Positions 10,795 through 21,982 of a DNA stretch of 64,000 bases are shown here, piece by piece (the first letter of the stretch is position 1; every line of letters starts with the position of its first letter). The translations under genes and the position numbers were made by a program. Below the pieces are notes generated by a model. It did no database searches, was not told where the DNA came from, and saw nothing but the letters and a program-made list of their open reading frames with translations. The stretch is taken from the NCBI RefSeq assembly GCF_029784135.1, contig NC_073746.1:244190307-244254306 (forward strand), written 5' to 3'. The DNA comes from Toxorhynchites rutilus septentrionalis. Taxonomy: Eukaryota > Arthropoda > Insecta > Diptera > Culicidae.

Positions 10795-11307
10795 TTACAT
10801 ATGTCTAGTGTTACCGAAATTGATACCGCTCTGGGTTGCGCCCTTGTTGGACCCGTACTGCAGCGAGATGACCGTCTGTCCGGCCCGCATCTGTTCGTCC
10901 GAGAATTGACGCTCGTTCTTGTCCGCCTCCTTTGGTCCGATCGATGGTTTGCCGTACTTGCCAGCCTTCCTGCCCAGCGACTGGATGCAGATCACCACCG
11001 AGTTCAGGTTCTGTCTCTCCCACAGGTCCACCGTCTGGAAGGTCTCCTGGGGTGGCACGCCGAATTTTTTCGCGCACTCAAGGAACGCCGAGATGTTCTC
11101 CATGCACTTGAACGCCATCTTGCTGGTGTTGATCTTCTTGACCGAGCCGGGCTCGATAGCGTTGGCCAGGTTGCACAGCGTCACGCCATCCTTCAGCACC
11201 TCGTAGAAATTGTCCATATCGCCGGAGGTGTTGATGGGCTCACCGGTCACTTCTTTGATCCACTCTAAGCATTCCGCCGCCAATTCTTCGCTGTATTTCT
11301 GGTTGAT
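10795..11307 (-). CDS. Chd64: calponin/transgelin family protein, terminal coding exon (Chd64 ortholog)
   Basis: The exon encodes 170 residues ending NTRHM and a TAA at 10795-10797. It opens in phase 0 with INQKYSEEL directly after an acceptor AG, so coding begins upstream and the TTG at 11283 is not a start. Residues about 10-115 form a calponin-homology domain (ECLEWIKEVTGEP, DLWERQNLNSVV), and a single calponin-type repeat follows (ISLQYGSNKGATQSG). Together these match the small actin-binding calponin/transgelin proteins, and wording and spacing are closest to Drosophila Chd64. Family members bind F-actin; Drosophila Chd64 is also reported in juvenile hormone response. The exon is GC-rich against AT-rich flanks, as expected for conserved coding sequence. 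The missing N-terminus (about 20 residues) is not found in the window. Confidence 0.9.
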   Translation of the reverse strand: MNQKYSEELAAECLEWIKEVTGEPINTSGDMDNFYEVLKDGVTLCNLANAIEPGSVKKINTSKMAFKCMENISAFLECAKKFGVPPQETFQTVDLWERQNLNSVVICIQSLGRKAGKYGKPSIGPKEADKNERQFSDEQMRAGQTVISLQYGSNKGATQSGINFGNTRHM

Positions 11308-11340
11308 CTGTAAGAATGCGAGATAATGGTGTTAGTGAGA
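11308..11340 (-). promoter_or_regulatory. splice acceptor and branch point of the Chd64 terminal exon
   Basis: On the minus strand the intron ends CTCGCATTCTTACAG just before the exon. A perfect CTAAC branch-point motif lies at 11331-11335, about 23 bases upstream. This fixes the exon boundary at 11307. Confidence 0.85.
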
Positions 11341-12368
11341 CATTTGTTAATTTGTACATTAGAGAAATATCATTTTTTTTCAACAAATAGTGATTATCTA
11401 TTTGATATAAATTATAGCAAATTGTGGTGTGATCGAAATGTTTCAGTAACAGATATTATTTGTAACTTTGTAACGATAATCAAAGAACCGAGCCGTAGAA
11501 GGGGTGAAATGACTGCCTTCCCTAATGTCTCGTACGTGACAGCTATCATTAACGAGAGGTGCAACAACAAGTGCTTTGATTTGCACAGCGATAAATGGAT
11601 TACTCATTTGTGTATCGGTTGAGTTGTGTGGGCCGCGGTACGAGTTGGTGTGCCCGTGTTTCGTGAGACGGTTTGAAATACAGTTCCTGTCAGCACATGG
11701 TGATGTAATTCGTACGTGAGACGACTTTCAAACCAAACAATCAGTTGTCGGTGAGCCAATCGATTATCAAATTCACTTTCATCTTGGAATTTGGCACGCT
11801 AGTGATGAATTGATATGAAGCAAAACGGTATAGAAACATATGATCTGAAGTTACCAGTTAGGAATTAATAGGCCGTTCATTTTTTTAAAACAATGCTGGA
11901 AATGCGAAGTTTGTTATTTTTCACGATATTTCGCGTTTTAGACACATCAATTGGCCACCCAGAAATTGCGATTGTACTCCATTAGAATTTATTTTTTTGA
12001 ATGCGTCATGTTGAGAGTAAGGACTACGCCGACTGTTTTTAAAAATTTTCAACTCTGAAAACGAACAGTACCTGCCTTCGCCGATATTGGTACAATTTGT
12101 GCGAAAATTTGATGTAAAATTTCCAGAAACGAATTAATATAAGTTAATTTCAAATTAGCTTCGAGGCCAACACAATTTAGCAACATAAACACCGGACCGT
12201 TCGATATCACCATTCCGATTCATCATAACAACATCGCCAGCCACTTAACGGGCATCCCAGAAATCATTATAAACAATTCCACGAACAAAGTATCAAAATT
12301 TAAACAATCCCACGATCAGTAATAAACGCGTATATCACGACCATCATAACTAATAGAGACTAAACCTT
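11341..12368 (-). other. intron sequence, no feature recognised
   Basis: Sequence upstream of the Chd64 terminal exon with no recognisable ORF, repeat end or RNA. Confidence 0.5.
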
Positions 12369-12680
12369 TGTGAAGTTAGTTGTAAGATTGGAGCTTGAGC
12401 TTGAGCTTGGGTAGACTGTACAATTCGTAGTTGCACTCCGTGATTGACCTGAACCAACCAAATTGCACAAAGAACACACAATGACGCTTGGGACTAGCGA
12501 ATCATTCTCGTTATGCAATTTTCGGTGATTCGAGCTTTGAATGGTCAATAACGACGCCGGCCACGTCCTTACAGTCACCAGGGGAAGGGAAGGAATGTTA
12601 GTATGATATTCGCCGCCCGCCTCTCGGTCGGGTCGCCTCTATAGCGTGGTTCACTAGCGTTTATAATGGAAGGAATAGTT
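12369..12680 (+). repeat. probable interspersed repeat with a motif shared at 13779
   Basis: The motif GTGAAGTTAGTTGTAAGATT at 12370 recurs exactly at 13779-13798. The following stretch (TTGAGCTTGAGCTTGGG and on) resembles a high-copy mosquito repeat from memory. Its outer limits are not defined here. Confidence 0.35.
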
Positions 12681-12729
12681 GTTAGTGGGAATGGTTAAAA
12701 ATCAGGATTCACTGCGGTAAGTGATGTGA

Positions 12730-12900
12730 TTCTAAAATTTTAAATTTGAAAATTTTTAAATTTTTGAATATTTAAATTTTAAATTCTTAAATTTTAGAAT
12801 TTTTAGATATTTAAATTTTTAAGTTTTCTGATTTTCAGATTTAAATTTTTAGATTTTTAGAATTTTGATTATTTTGGTTTTTGTTTTTTTTAACTTTTAG
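12730..12900. repeat. low-complexity A/T tract
   Basis: Irregular alternation of AAATTT, TTTAAA and TTTAGA words; simple sequence only. Confidence 0.8.
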
Positions 12901-12913
12901 TATTAGATTTTAA

Positions 12914-12993
12914 CACGTTAACCCCGACTCTTTCCTGCTACGCCCTCCAATCAGCGCGCATCAAGATCCCCCCTAGGGACCAACGCTGGGCTC
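12914..12993 (+). mobile_element. truncated TTAA MITE
   Basis: It follows TTAA at 12910-12913 and shares blocks with the MITE at 58061-58341: GCGCATCAAGA near the middle and CCCTAGGGACC close to the right end. The final bases and right TTAA are missing, and the interior is deleted. Confidence 0.55.
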
Positions 12994-13002
12994 TACACAA
13001 CG

Positions 13003-13164
13003 ACGGAGAGCTATATTTGGGAAACATGAGAAGGTAACCGAGAACTCGTATAAAACCAATCGACTCGGCGATATGTTCCGTTATTTATCACGTGTACGCT
13101 TTGTAAAACTTCAATCACGATAACGGAGAGTTATCTTTAGGAAACCTGAGAAGGTAACCGAGAC
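13003..13164 (+). repeat. direct repeat pair, 42-bp units 120 bp apart
   Basis: Units at 13003-13044 and 13123-13164 share ACGGAGAG, GGGAAAC/GGAAAC and GAGAAGGTAACCGAGA. No function is evident. Confidence 0.7.
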
Positions 13165-13919
13165 AACTTCCCCAACTTACCAACCTAGCAAGACAACCGG
13201 GAGAACTACTATTCTTCACGATACCTCAAAAACACGTAAAAATAATAATTAAAACGCTTGTAATGATAATGTAGATCACCATATAACTTCCTTGATCAAG
13301 TATATTCGGTACAAATCTCGATATCGATCTAACCCTGGCGATCGTGCGAAGAAGCTTCCATGATATGTTACGCTTTGAAAACAGCGGAAAAATATCTAGA
13401 TCTTCCGAGAAGACGAGCCGTGCATTCAATTAAATGACAATGTTAGCTGATAAATATGATGAATAAATTTTGATATCCTATCTGCGACGTAATATTTATG
13501 ATTTCATGATTTCCCACCTAAAATTATATAATTAAGCTAAATAGAACTCGTGCAAACCAGAAAAAATTCGGATTTTATTTATCGTGATTCGTTATTTAAC
13601 GTCTGGATTTCTGGATCGTAAGAGCATCATTTCGACTTACACATCCGCACGATGAAAAAAAAAATGCGACACGAAACTGAGCTCATGAAGAACTCAAGCA
13701 TAAAGAAAGAGAGAGAAAAGAATGCACTTAGCTTTGTAGAATCCATCTTCACTGCCGTAAAGCTGATTCTCATAACAGTGAAGTTAGTTGTAAGATTGGA
13801 GTGAAAAAACTCACACAATATGCAGTAAAGTAGAAAAGATGTTATAGTTAGTGAAGTAAGATTTGGTTTACCGGGAGACTTTTTCCGTGATATTGAGTTT
13901 CAAACATAATCCGAACGTA
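13165..13919. other. no gene recognised
   Basis: AT-rich sequence; the short shared motif at 13779 is the only repeat noticed. Confidence 0.5.
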
Positions 13920-15217
13920 AAGGGTGTGTCACATCAAATTGCATCACGGAAAAAACGCTGTAGAAATTCGCCCAGTAGACCGATCCTTTTGAAAATTTTA
14001 GACAGTAAAATAAAAACTATTAAACAACTTTTGGCACTTTCTTTTTATTCATACCTCGAGCCCAAGCCCGTATGCTCGCACCCTCCTCCTTACCCCGTCC
14101 ATAAGGTTCTGTACAACGTCAGGTTGTAGTTTTTTTTGAACAGAAATCAATTTTCTCTTGAAGTCCGCCTCCGATTTGACAACTTTTGAGTTCTTCCGGA
14201 GGGCCTGCTTCATAATCGCCCAATATTTCTCTATTGGGCGAAGCTCCGGCGCGTTGGGCGGGTTCATTTCCTTTGGCACGAAGGTGACCCCGTTGGCTTC
14301 GTACCACTCCAACACGTCCTTTGAATAGTGGTACGAAGCGAGATCCGGCCAGAAGATGGTCGGGTCCTCGTGCTGCTTCAATAGTGGTAGTAAGCGCTTC
14401 TGTAGGCACTCCTTAAGGTAAACCTGCCCGTTTACCGTGCCGGTCATCACGAAGGGGGCGCTCCGCTTTCCGCAAGAGCAGATCGCTTGCCACACCATGT
14501 ACTTTTTGGCAAACTTGGATAGTTTCTGCTTGCGAATCTCCTCCGGAACGCTGAATTTGTCCTCTGCGGAGAAGAACAACAGGCCCGGCAGCTGACGAAA
14601 GTCCGCTTTGACGTAGGTTTCGTCGTCCATTACCAGGCAATGCGGCTTCGTCAGCATTTCGGTGTACAGCTTCCGGGCTCGCGTCTTCCCCACCATGTTT
14701 TGCCTTTCGTCGCGGTTAGGAGCCTTCTGAACCTTGTATGTACGCAGGCCCTCCCGCTGCATGGTCCGCTGGACGAATGAACTTGACAAATTCAGCTTAT
14801 TGGCGACATCCCGGACCGAACTTCTCGGATCACGTCTAAACTGCTTAACTACGCGCTTGTGATCTTTTTCACTGACGGAGCATCCATTTTTGCCGTTCTT
14901 CACCTTCCGGTCGATGGTTAGGTTCTCGAAGTATCGTTTTAGTACTCTGCTGACCGTGGATTGGACGATTCCCAGCATCTTACCGATGTCCCGATGTGAC
15001 AACTCCGGATTCTCGAAGTGAGTGCACAGGATTAATTCACGACGCTCTTTTTCGTTCGACGGCATTTTTCCAAATTTACGAAAAATTGACAGTGAAGCAT
15101 GGCCAACGTGATCTATACACTCTTATCTGATTATAAGCGAAAGCTGAATATATAATTCCTAAAAATTAAATTTCTACAGCGTTTTTTCCGTGATGCAATT
15201 TGATGTGACACACCCTT
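13920..15217 (-). mobile_element. ITmD37E transposon, apparently complete
   Basis: A 1298-bp element bounded by TA at 13918-13919 and 15218-15219. The first 49 bases are perfectly inverted at the other end, starting AAGGGTGTGTCACATCAAAT and ending CGCTGTAGAAATT. One uninterrupted transposase ORF fills the interior. Perfect terminal repeats plus an intact ORF point to a young insertion. A deleted sister copy is at 53213-54296. Confidence 0.92.
14049..15065 (-). CDS. ITmD37E (IS630-Tc1-mariner, DD37E) transposase
   Basis: An intact 338-residue protein from ATG at 15065 to a stop at 14049. Residues 1-110 contain paired helix-turn-helix motifs (HRDIGKMLGIVQSTVSR, then SVRDVANKLNLSSS) that would bind the inverted repeats. 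The catalytic domain follows, with the first Asp in VMDDETY (147-148), the second Asp in FWPDLAS (241) and Glu in LRPIEKYW (279). Exactly 37 residues separate Asp241 and Glu279, which defines the mosquito-associated ITmD37E family. Length is normal for the family. No stop, shift or missing catalytic residue is seen, so the enzyme may be functional; whether it is expressed cannot be told from sequence. Confidence 0.93.
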   Translation of the reverse strand: MPSNEKERRELILCTHFENPELSHRDIGKMLGIVQSTVSRVLKRYFENLTIDRKVKNGKNGCSVSEKDHKRVVKQFRRDPRSSVRDVANKLNLSSSFVQRTMQREGLRTYKVQKAPNRDERQNMVGKTRARKLYTEMLTKPHCLVMDDETYVKADFRQLPGLLFFSAEDKFSVPEEIRKQKLSKFAKKYMVWQAICSCGKRSAPFVMTGTVNGQVYLKECLQKRLLPLLKQHEDPTIFWPDLASYHYSKDVLEWYEANGVTFVPKEMNPPNAPELRPIEKYWAIMKQALRKNSKVVKSEADFKRKLISVQKKLQPDVVQNLMDGVRRRVRAYGLGLEV

Positions 15218-15289
15218 TATCTACTTTGGGACACCAGTAAAATACAAAAAACATCTCAAGAACACTCTTCCAGTTGGAATACCTTATAA

Positions 15290-15705
15290 GGTAAATGATG
15301 TTGGTTTGTCCGATTTAGGATATTTTCACGCAAATGCAAATCGACCTTTCTTCATGAAAATCACATGTAATGAATAATAAATTATCCAAACTGTTGTGTT
15401 TTTTAACGATTTTCTTCAAATAGAAATTATGATCATGGTTGTCTGGTTTTAGACTTCACCATTTTTGAATGAAAAAAAATCGAATTTTCAAGTAGATGTT
15501 GCATTTCTTATTACTTCAGTTTACTGTCATCATCAAGCAAACCATTTGTCATGACAATTGTCATGCGAAAATGCGAAAACAGAATAGAAACTGAGAGAGG
15601 TTGGCGTCGACATCATGCCTCATACCGTATGTTTCTATTCTGTTTTCGCATTTACGCATGACAATTGTCATGACAAATTGTTTGCTTGGTCATCATATTA
15701 ATTTT
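15290..15705 (+). repeat. interspersed repeat family B, copy 1 (interrupted)
   Basis: Begins near GGTAAATGATGTTGGTTTG and shares most blocks with 26039-26400, including TTCTTCATGAAAATCACAT and TTCAAGTAGATGTT. A MITE at 15534-15688 interrupts it. No ORF or terminal repeats are evident. Confidence 0.75.
15534..15688. mobile_element. 155-bp palindromic MITE with 8-bp target duplication
   Basis: The arms are about 57 bp, starting CAAGCAAACCATTTGTCATG on the left and CAAGCAAACAATTTGTCATG inverted on the right. The flanks are GTCATCAT at 15526-15533 and 15689-15696. The second copy of the host repeat at about 26386-26393 has a single GTCATCAT, an empty site. The 8-bp duplication suggests mobilisation by a hAT-type transposase. 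Confidence 0.88.
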
Positions 15706-16886
15706 CGTCAAAAGTGGTAATGCTGTTATTTATCGCGTATTAGACCCGAATTTCATTATTTTTCAGACAAAATGCCGCCGAAACGATTATCGGCTTCGGA
15801 GACTGATAAAAAGAGTTGCTGACAATCAGTCACACTGGGAACTAAACTAGAACTAAACATTGAGCTTAAATTTTGCATAGTGTAGTTTTTCGTAGTAATC
15901 AACATTTTCAAAAATGTTTCGTTTGGATGTTCGAGATTGCCATTTTCATTGGCTAATATACATACACATATTTTATGTAACATGAAGTTGTTTCATTTTT
16001 GTTTATAGATCATTGTTGTTTTTTGAGTCCGTTATTATTTTATGTACAAATGTGTGTACTTGTTATGTAGTTATGTTATGTATTTTTGATTTTAACCGAA
16101 ATTTTTTTTTTCATTCAATTTGAATGATAAACCATGTTATGTATTTAAAAAATTTGGGACCGATTCGATTGAATTTGTATGAATTTTTATTATAATTGAT
16201 TCCTTATACGGCTTTCACTTTGCGGTCAAGTTTTATAGAACCTATCTAGGCCGTAAAGCGAGGTATGGGTGTACCTGACTTTAGATACAATCTAGGCATA
16301 ACGCAAACATATTTAATGTTTGTACCCATAACGTCCGGTTGAATCAACGAGGTGTATTTGTGTTATTGGGATTTCAATTCTACTTTGAAAACTGCTCGTG
16401 TTTTAATTGTGCAACACGAGTAATATGTTAAAAGTTTGTATAAGAAAAAAAAGATTTTTTAATATCGTTACGTTTTTGTATTTATTTATTCATTTTCGTC
16501 TAACAAATGTAGACTACATACTTATATATTAATGTTACAATGTTTTTTCAAGTTAAATACTATTCCTACGGTACTTGTTTCTTTTTAGCTGTTCTTTATT
16601 CTTTGTTGTGTCAATTAATTCGCAGTTCTGATTGTATATATGCATCATGCGATTGATAGGATAGTTGTTTGCATAATTTGTTCTGGATGTTTTGGTTAGA
16701 AACAAATTGCGTGACGCCCAGGTACATAGAAATTTAATTTTTCTAGTAATTCAGCTGATTGTACTCGTTTCGAAATTAGATGATTAACAAAAAAAAGCAT
16801 TGCAAACTTATGGCGTTCCTTTAGTGCTTGGATGTTTATGAGCATGCAGCGTACTTCATATGAAGGAAGTGGAAATGAGATCCAGT
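15706..16886. other. no gene recognised
   Basis: AT-rich; may include degraded 3' parts of the piggyBac-like element read on the minus strand from 17290, but no confident frame was followed. Confidence 0.4.
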
Positions 16887-17293
16887 TCAACTTACGGAGT
16901 GTAAATAATGGAACATTTGAACGGCAGACCATTTATGTTTCGAGCAGAGATCATTAAGATCAGGTGAATGTCCTTCAAGAACAACGGCTGCATCTGCATC
17001 CGAATTTAAGGTCATTTTTTCCCAGTGTCTGGCTCTCCGCTTCTTGCTGCTGCCCGAGGAGCATTCTTGTGATTGGCCTTGTTCAATGTTGCTCTCGACA
17101 TTCACTTGTTTGCCAAAACCGGAAGGACCGTCCTCCGAGTCACTATCTCCAGCATCCACATCGCTGTCTCCACCGCTTGGTGGCACGATGACAAAGTCAA
17201 TATCATTCGTTAACACTAGATTTTCGAAAGCGTCTTCGTCCAAATCAATCAGATAATTGTACAGCTCCTCCGGATTATTGGGAAGCTGATATA
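16887..17293 (-). pseudogene. piggyBac-like transposase N-terminal fragment (tentative)
   Basis: An open minus-strand frame of about 135 codons begins near PNNPEELYNYLIDLDED, runs through an acidic stretch (DSDVDAGDSDSEDG) and a basic patch (SSKKRRARHWEK), and ends CSKHKWSAVQMFHYLHSVS at 16887. An acidic N-terminus before a basic patch and a Trp-containing segment is what piggyBac-family proteins look like before their DDE domain. No DDE domain follows in frame, so it would be a truncated copy. It might instead be an unrelated acidic protein. Confidence 0.4.
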
Positions 17294-17339
17294 TCCTATT
17301 GACCGAATTTGATATATACTATATACCGAAAAAAAAATA

Positions 17340-17838
17340 CAGTCAACCCTCCTATAGCGCGGTGAGTGCGTTCCCCCTTATATGGAAACCGCGCTATAAG
17401 AAACTCGGATTTAACCAAACAAACCAGGCTAATTCGTAGCGCGTTGTATGGAAACCATCTATCGCGTTGTATGGAAACCGCGTTATGAGAAACTCAGAAC
17501 TAGTAGAAATTACATCATTCGTACCGCGTTATATGGAGACCAATAAATGCTAAAGACAAGGGTAGTGTTGATATAGGATGCGGAAATGTGGCCGTACGAA
17601 TTGTATGTAATAGTGAAAGTAATCAATCACATTGAATTGTATTGGTGTGATTACATTGCTTCTCCCTTGCTTCGTTCGAATTCGCCAGCTTCTATCGAAC
17701 AAAGTTATTTGATGGTACGTTGTTAAACGGAAACCGCGCTCTAAGAGGGGCCGCGTTATAGGAGGGCTGTCGCAATTTCGTCTCCGCGTTATATGGAAAC
17801 CGCGCTCAGAGAGTACCGCGTTATAGGAGGTTTGACTG
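17340..17838. mobile_element. pogo/Tigger-type MITE
   Basis: A 499-bp element between TA dinucleotides (17338-17339, 17839-17840). Inverted ends are CAGTCAACCCTCCTATAGCG and, from the right, CAGTCAAACCTCCTATAACG. Internal words CGCGTTATATGGA and AAACCGCGCT recur several times. CAGT(N)A-type ends with TA targets are characteristic of pogo-group elements. Confidence 0.88.
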
Positions 17839-18234
17839 TATATAGTTGCACAGCGTATGAAATTTCATACGCTCAAAAGTAAACATAGATTTATCGCGGT
17901 TTCATAAGTTTCTTCTGATTTTTTGCTAGATATCATTTTTTACACTCGTCTAGTAGTGTTGTGTCACAGATTTGAGTAATTTAGCATCCTTTAAGAGGTA
18001 AAACTTTGATAAATTTATGTTCACTTTTGCGACTCCATTAAACTCGAACTTTGCAAGCTTCAATACACAACAAAACAATAAAAATGACAGATAAAATGAC
18101 ACTGACACAAAAAACACTTTTAAATTGTCATGTGGTATCATTTAAAATGCGCTTAACACTTTAGTTTATTCAAAAACAATTTTCAAAAACGGGCATTTTT
18201 GCGTTTTAAATTTCATACGCTGGGCACTAATGGG

Positions 18235-18600
18235 TTAAGACCGAGATGTGCAGTTGCGTCAAATATATAATGAAGGGTTTCATTTTCCCCGACGACTGGA
18301 AGTAAAATGCATTCATTATCGTTATCGGGAATGAAGTCTACTTCATTTTGATTGAAGTCGCCTATCTATGGCGATATCTATATGCAATTTCACTTCTGGT
18401 TCTAGTTTTTCTGTAATTCGATTTGCCGTTTGAAAAAATAATTCATACGACTTTTTATTTGCATGTTCGGGTGGGAAATACACGGTAGCAAATATGTGTA
18501 CTTCGCCAGCAATAGATAACTTTGTCCAAACATGTTCAAATTCTTTAGCCCACAAACCGTGTAGCCGCTGTTGTTGCTATTCAAATTCATAAAACTATCA
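18235..18600 (-). pseudogene. LINE endonuclease fragment
   Basis: Minus-strand frames give WAKEFEHVWTKLSIAG, HIFATVYFPPEHANK, then GDFNQNEVDFIPD and LPVVGENETLHYIFD. This is the APE-type endonuclease layout of insect CR1/Jockey-like LINEs, with GDFN the conserved catalytic block. The frame is broken at least twice and no RT follows. Confidence 0.65.
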
Positions 18601-19307
18601 CTCCTTTACAATATTAGCATCAATTTTGTATGAATTACAACATGTTTATTATTCGTAGCACATCCTTAGTTTTCAATCAGTTTGAACAACCTATTCAGAA
18701 TACTTCCGACCAAACTGTGGCATTTTGAAGTTTGTATTTCGCTACACGCAGAGGGAACTACTCGTTTAAGAGTGATTCTAATCTAGAAATTTGGAAAAAA
18801 TCGATTTATATTTTCTGTTTCATATTTCTGAAAATGTCTACATTCAAGAATATACCATTGGAAGTTTTTTTTTTTGATTACCATTATTTGCCGAGTTATA
18901 GCCATTTTAGTGATGCTAATCTAGAACCTTGACTCGAAAATTAAACCTTCATATACTCGCGCATATGGTCTCACAGACCTAGAATCAATAATGTTGTTTT
19001 GAGCAGGCTGAATTAAATGGCTTTTAAAACTGGATGAAGTTGAAGAGAAATTATTTTCTGGAGTTTTTTCATCCAACTATAGCTTTTTCTTTTTTCACAG
19101 TATCCAGAAAGTGATCAAAACTGGAAGGATACGTCGGGCAGGTAAAACAGGACATGGTGAGCATAGGGTGCCCGCAGAATTGGAGAGGAATAGCTACAAA
19201 CCGAAATCATTGGAGAAGGTCATGTTTTAAAGACGTTAAGCCAAAATAAATAAATAAATACCTTTTTCTTTGGTTAAATACAAATAACGCCTAAAAATAT
19301 ATAGCAA
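18601..19307. other. no gene recognised
   Basis: AT-rich sequence without repeat ends or ORFs of note. Confidence 0.5.
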
Positions 19308-19382
19308 TACAGTTATACCTCGATATAAGGCAACTTAATTTTTGTCTCGTTGCGTTATATCGAGTTACGTTATATCGAAGCA
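19308..19382 (+). mobile_element. pogo-like terminal fragment
   Basis: TA followed by CAGTTATACCTCGATATAAG, then GCGTTATATCGAG and ACGTTATATCGAAG. This resembles Tigger/pogo ends (CAGT...CGATATAA), but only a short piece is recognisable. Confidence 0.45.
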
Positions 19383-19569
19383 AAAAAAAAACTTTTTTAT
19401 TGATGCAAAACTGTTCATATTTACTCAAAAATGCGCAAAAACTAAATTTCTATCACCAAGCAGTATTTATAAACCTTTCTTGGGCCCATTTAAGATAATT
19501 TTCGTACACAAACATGATCAGTTTTAAGTAGAAAAAAGGTATGAAAAATTGAAGTGAAATTGTTATCAT

Positions 19570-20632
19570 TAGTGATGTAAAGCTTGGTCGGATACCGCAT
19601 ACCGGATATCCGACAAGCCTCAAGGCCGGATAGCCGGATATCCGAATACGATTTGCGAATACGAAACTGGAAGACATTGCATGTTTGCATGAAGCAAATA
19701 AAGGATAACATTTCAGAAGAAATGGACACATTTTTACAGAAAAATTATGAACTATGAATAAATTTTCCGTTTCGAATGGATATCCTTTGATAGAGTATCA
19801 AGTTGTCTGCAAGGAATCTTCAACATGGATTTTTTCTGGTAAGGATTCAACTACTTAGGAAAAGATCAGAATTACTTTATTACCGCCACTTTAGACCTGA
19901 GGAATAAGTCAGACAAATTAGGAGTTCTTGAAACGTAAACAATCTTGCTGGCAATGTATATATAATATCTTGCTACGAATCTTCTGAGAATAACAGCTTA
20001 TCGTCGTCTTTAAGATCTGTAAATGAAACAAAAGAGACTAAATTGAATCAAACCTTATATACGAAACACGCGACACTCCTTTTGAGATTGTTTTAACGAA
20101 GTGACAAATGAAAATAGTGTCGCATTCAGGAAAAAAAATCCCGTTGCTAACGAAATCGGCGAAATCTGAAAACATTTAGAATCGATCGCATTCACTATCC
20201 TTACATTTGGAAGTCATTGAAATCTAAGCATTCAATCGAGAGCAAGGATTACTTTAGTTGATCTTTCAGTTCCTTGCAGTAGTATTACAACGAAAACTGT
20301 TCTCTGAATTTGGTCTGATGTACGAAGCAAAGCGTAATTGGTTGTCATCAGCAACTTACAACAACAATTTTATTCATCATAATTTACCACTCGGTAATTT
20401 TGTGTACTGTTCATTAATTAGTGTTACGGGTAAATATCAATTCAGTTTTGAAAAAATATGGCATTTCAGTAATCAAACCTTATTTTTAATTATGGATAAA
20501 TGATTTTGCTATGCTTTGCTAGCTAGCTGAGGAGCTATTTTGTTATAATATATGTCGTGTTAATGAGAAATTGTTGATTTTTTCCAATATCCGCTATCCG
20601 GCCGGATAGGACGGATATCTGTTTCATCTCTA
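19570..20632. mobile_element. probable hAT-like non-autonomous element
   Basis: The left end reads TAGTGATGTAAAGC and the inverted right end TAGAGATGAAACAG. Both are followed by clusters of GGATATCCG and CCGGATAG words (19590-19640 and 20590-20620). No target duplication is obvious and no transposase ORF is present, so the limits are approximate. Confidence 0.5.
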
Positions 20633-21618
20633 GAATCAGTGTTTAGTTTTCTATGTTTGACTTACTTTGTCTTTAAATGAAAATTCCTCTGAATTTTGTT
20701 CTTGAAACATGTTCAAAGTTATGCTAAAACTTCAAAAATGCTTTAATAATACCAAGTGGTCTCTCCATTTGGCCCTAAAAGGTTGAAGGCATGCGTATTT
20801 CATAAGGGAAATTGTTGTGAACTGTAATACAAAATAATCCGTTCATTGCTTTATCACAAGTTCATTTTTATTTAAAAAAAACGAAACACGAATCGATAAA
20901 CATATTTCCTGAAATGTCTCAATCATCGATCGGTGTCATTGTTTGCGTTTGTGAAATGTTCATTAAGTACAAATTTAACTATGTATCGATATGGGTCAGA
21001 AGTTTCCAGATCTAAATTACTTCAACTTTATTGAATAATTTCGTTATCCAGAGTGAGATCCGAAATGAAAATTGGACGTGAAACATTTATTTGAATAAAT
21101 TTGAATGTTTATAAAATGTGAGCTTTATTTCTTTCCGTTTCAACTAGGGTAGTACTAGTTTTGAATATATGAAACATAATATTTTAGATAGGACATATTC
21201 GCAAAACATTGAGAAAAAGTTCAATGCCACCCATTCGGTGGTGAAAGAGCGCCGAAGGAAACTGCACGAAATTTGATAACAAAATAGGGTTGCGTGGTTA
21301 TCAACGACGAAACTTATTGTCTGGCAGTTTTCGATCAAATTTTTGGTCTCCGTTGATCTGAAGAAAATAAGATCAATAAAGTCGGAATTCTCGAAAACAC
21401 AAGTAATCTGCAGTTGTGGACTGAAAAGCGGAAATGGAATTGGCACCCAAACAAGTAGAAACAGAATTCGTGCAAAAGATGATGGACAGTGTACAAAGAA
21501 AAGTTGGCTTATAGTAAAAAGGAGAACTGAAACAAATCTAATTGAACTACGGAGAATGAAACACGGAACTCCAGCAATTTTTTTTGTGTCTGGATTTTTA
21601 CGTGTTCAACCTTTAAAC
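20633..21618. other. no gene recognised
   Basis: Short open frames here overlap on both strands and show no family motif. Confidence 0.5.
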
Positions 21619-21982
21619 CAGGGGTTCTCAAACTGTTTTGGGCAATAGACCCCATTTTCCAGAATAAAGTTATACCATAGACCACTTTAGTCAATTTTTT
21701 TTTAAAACAATCTCTAGCTTTTTTGTTATTCTTATATAATACATACCAATTTGAAATCTTTGCGGTTGATGAAATGAGAAAACTTGACATTATTTTCTTA
21801 TTAAAATTCAACAAAATAAATGTATACATGATTTTCAGTAATTATCAAGTGTAATTAAAATTTTTTAATACAAATTACTTACATAATACTAAAATATGTA
21901 ATTAATATTTGAAACTAACTTTAAAATCGCAAAGTAAAGATAAAAATATGTTCCCAAAAGACGTAATACTACTTAAAAAACT

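Noticed and set aside
10801..11268. Long plus-strand ORF opposite the calponin exon
   Set aside because: It is the antisense shadow of a GC-rich conserved exon. The minus frame carries the calponin-homology domain and proper acceptor.
11281..11283. Apparent start of the Chd64 ORF at this codon
   Set aside because: The codon is TTG and the homologous frame continues upstream to the acceptor at 11307, so it is internal.
17846..18235. Another TTAA MITE (CAGCGTATGAAATTT on the left, same word inverted at 18208)
   Set aside because: Only the right side has a TTAA-like boundary; the left edge merges with the pogo MITE, so limits and identity are not supported.
19570..20632. 8-bp target duplication around the GGATATCCG element
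   Set aside because: Flanks GTTATCAT and GAATCAGT agree at too few positions.
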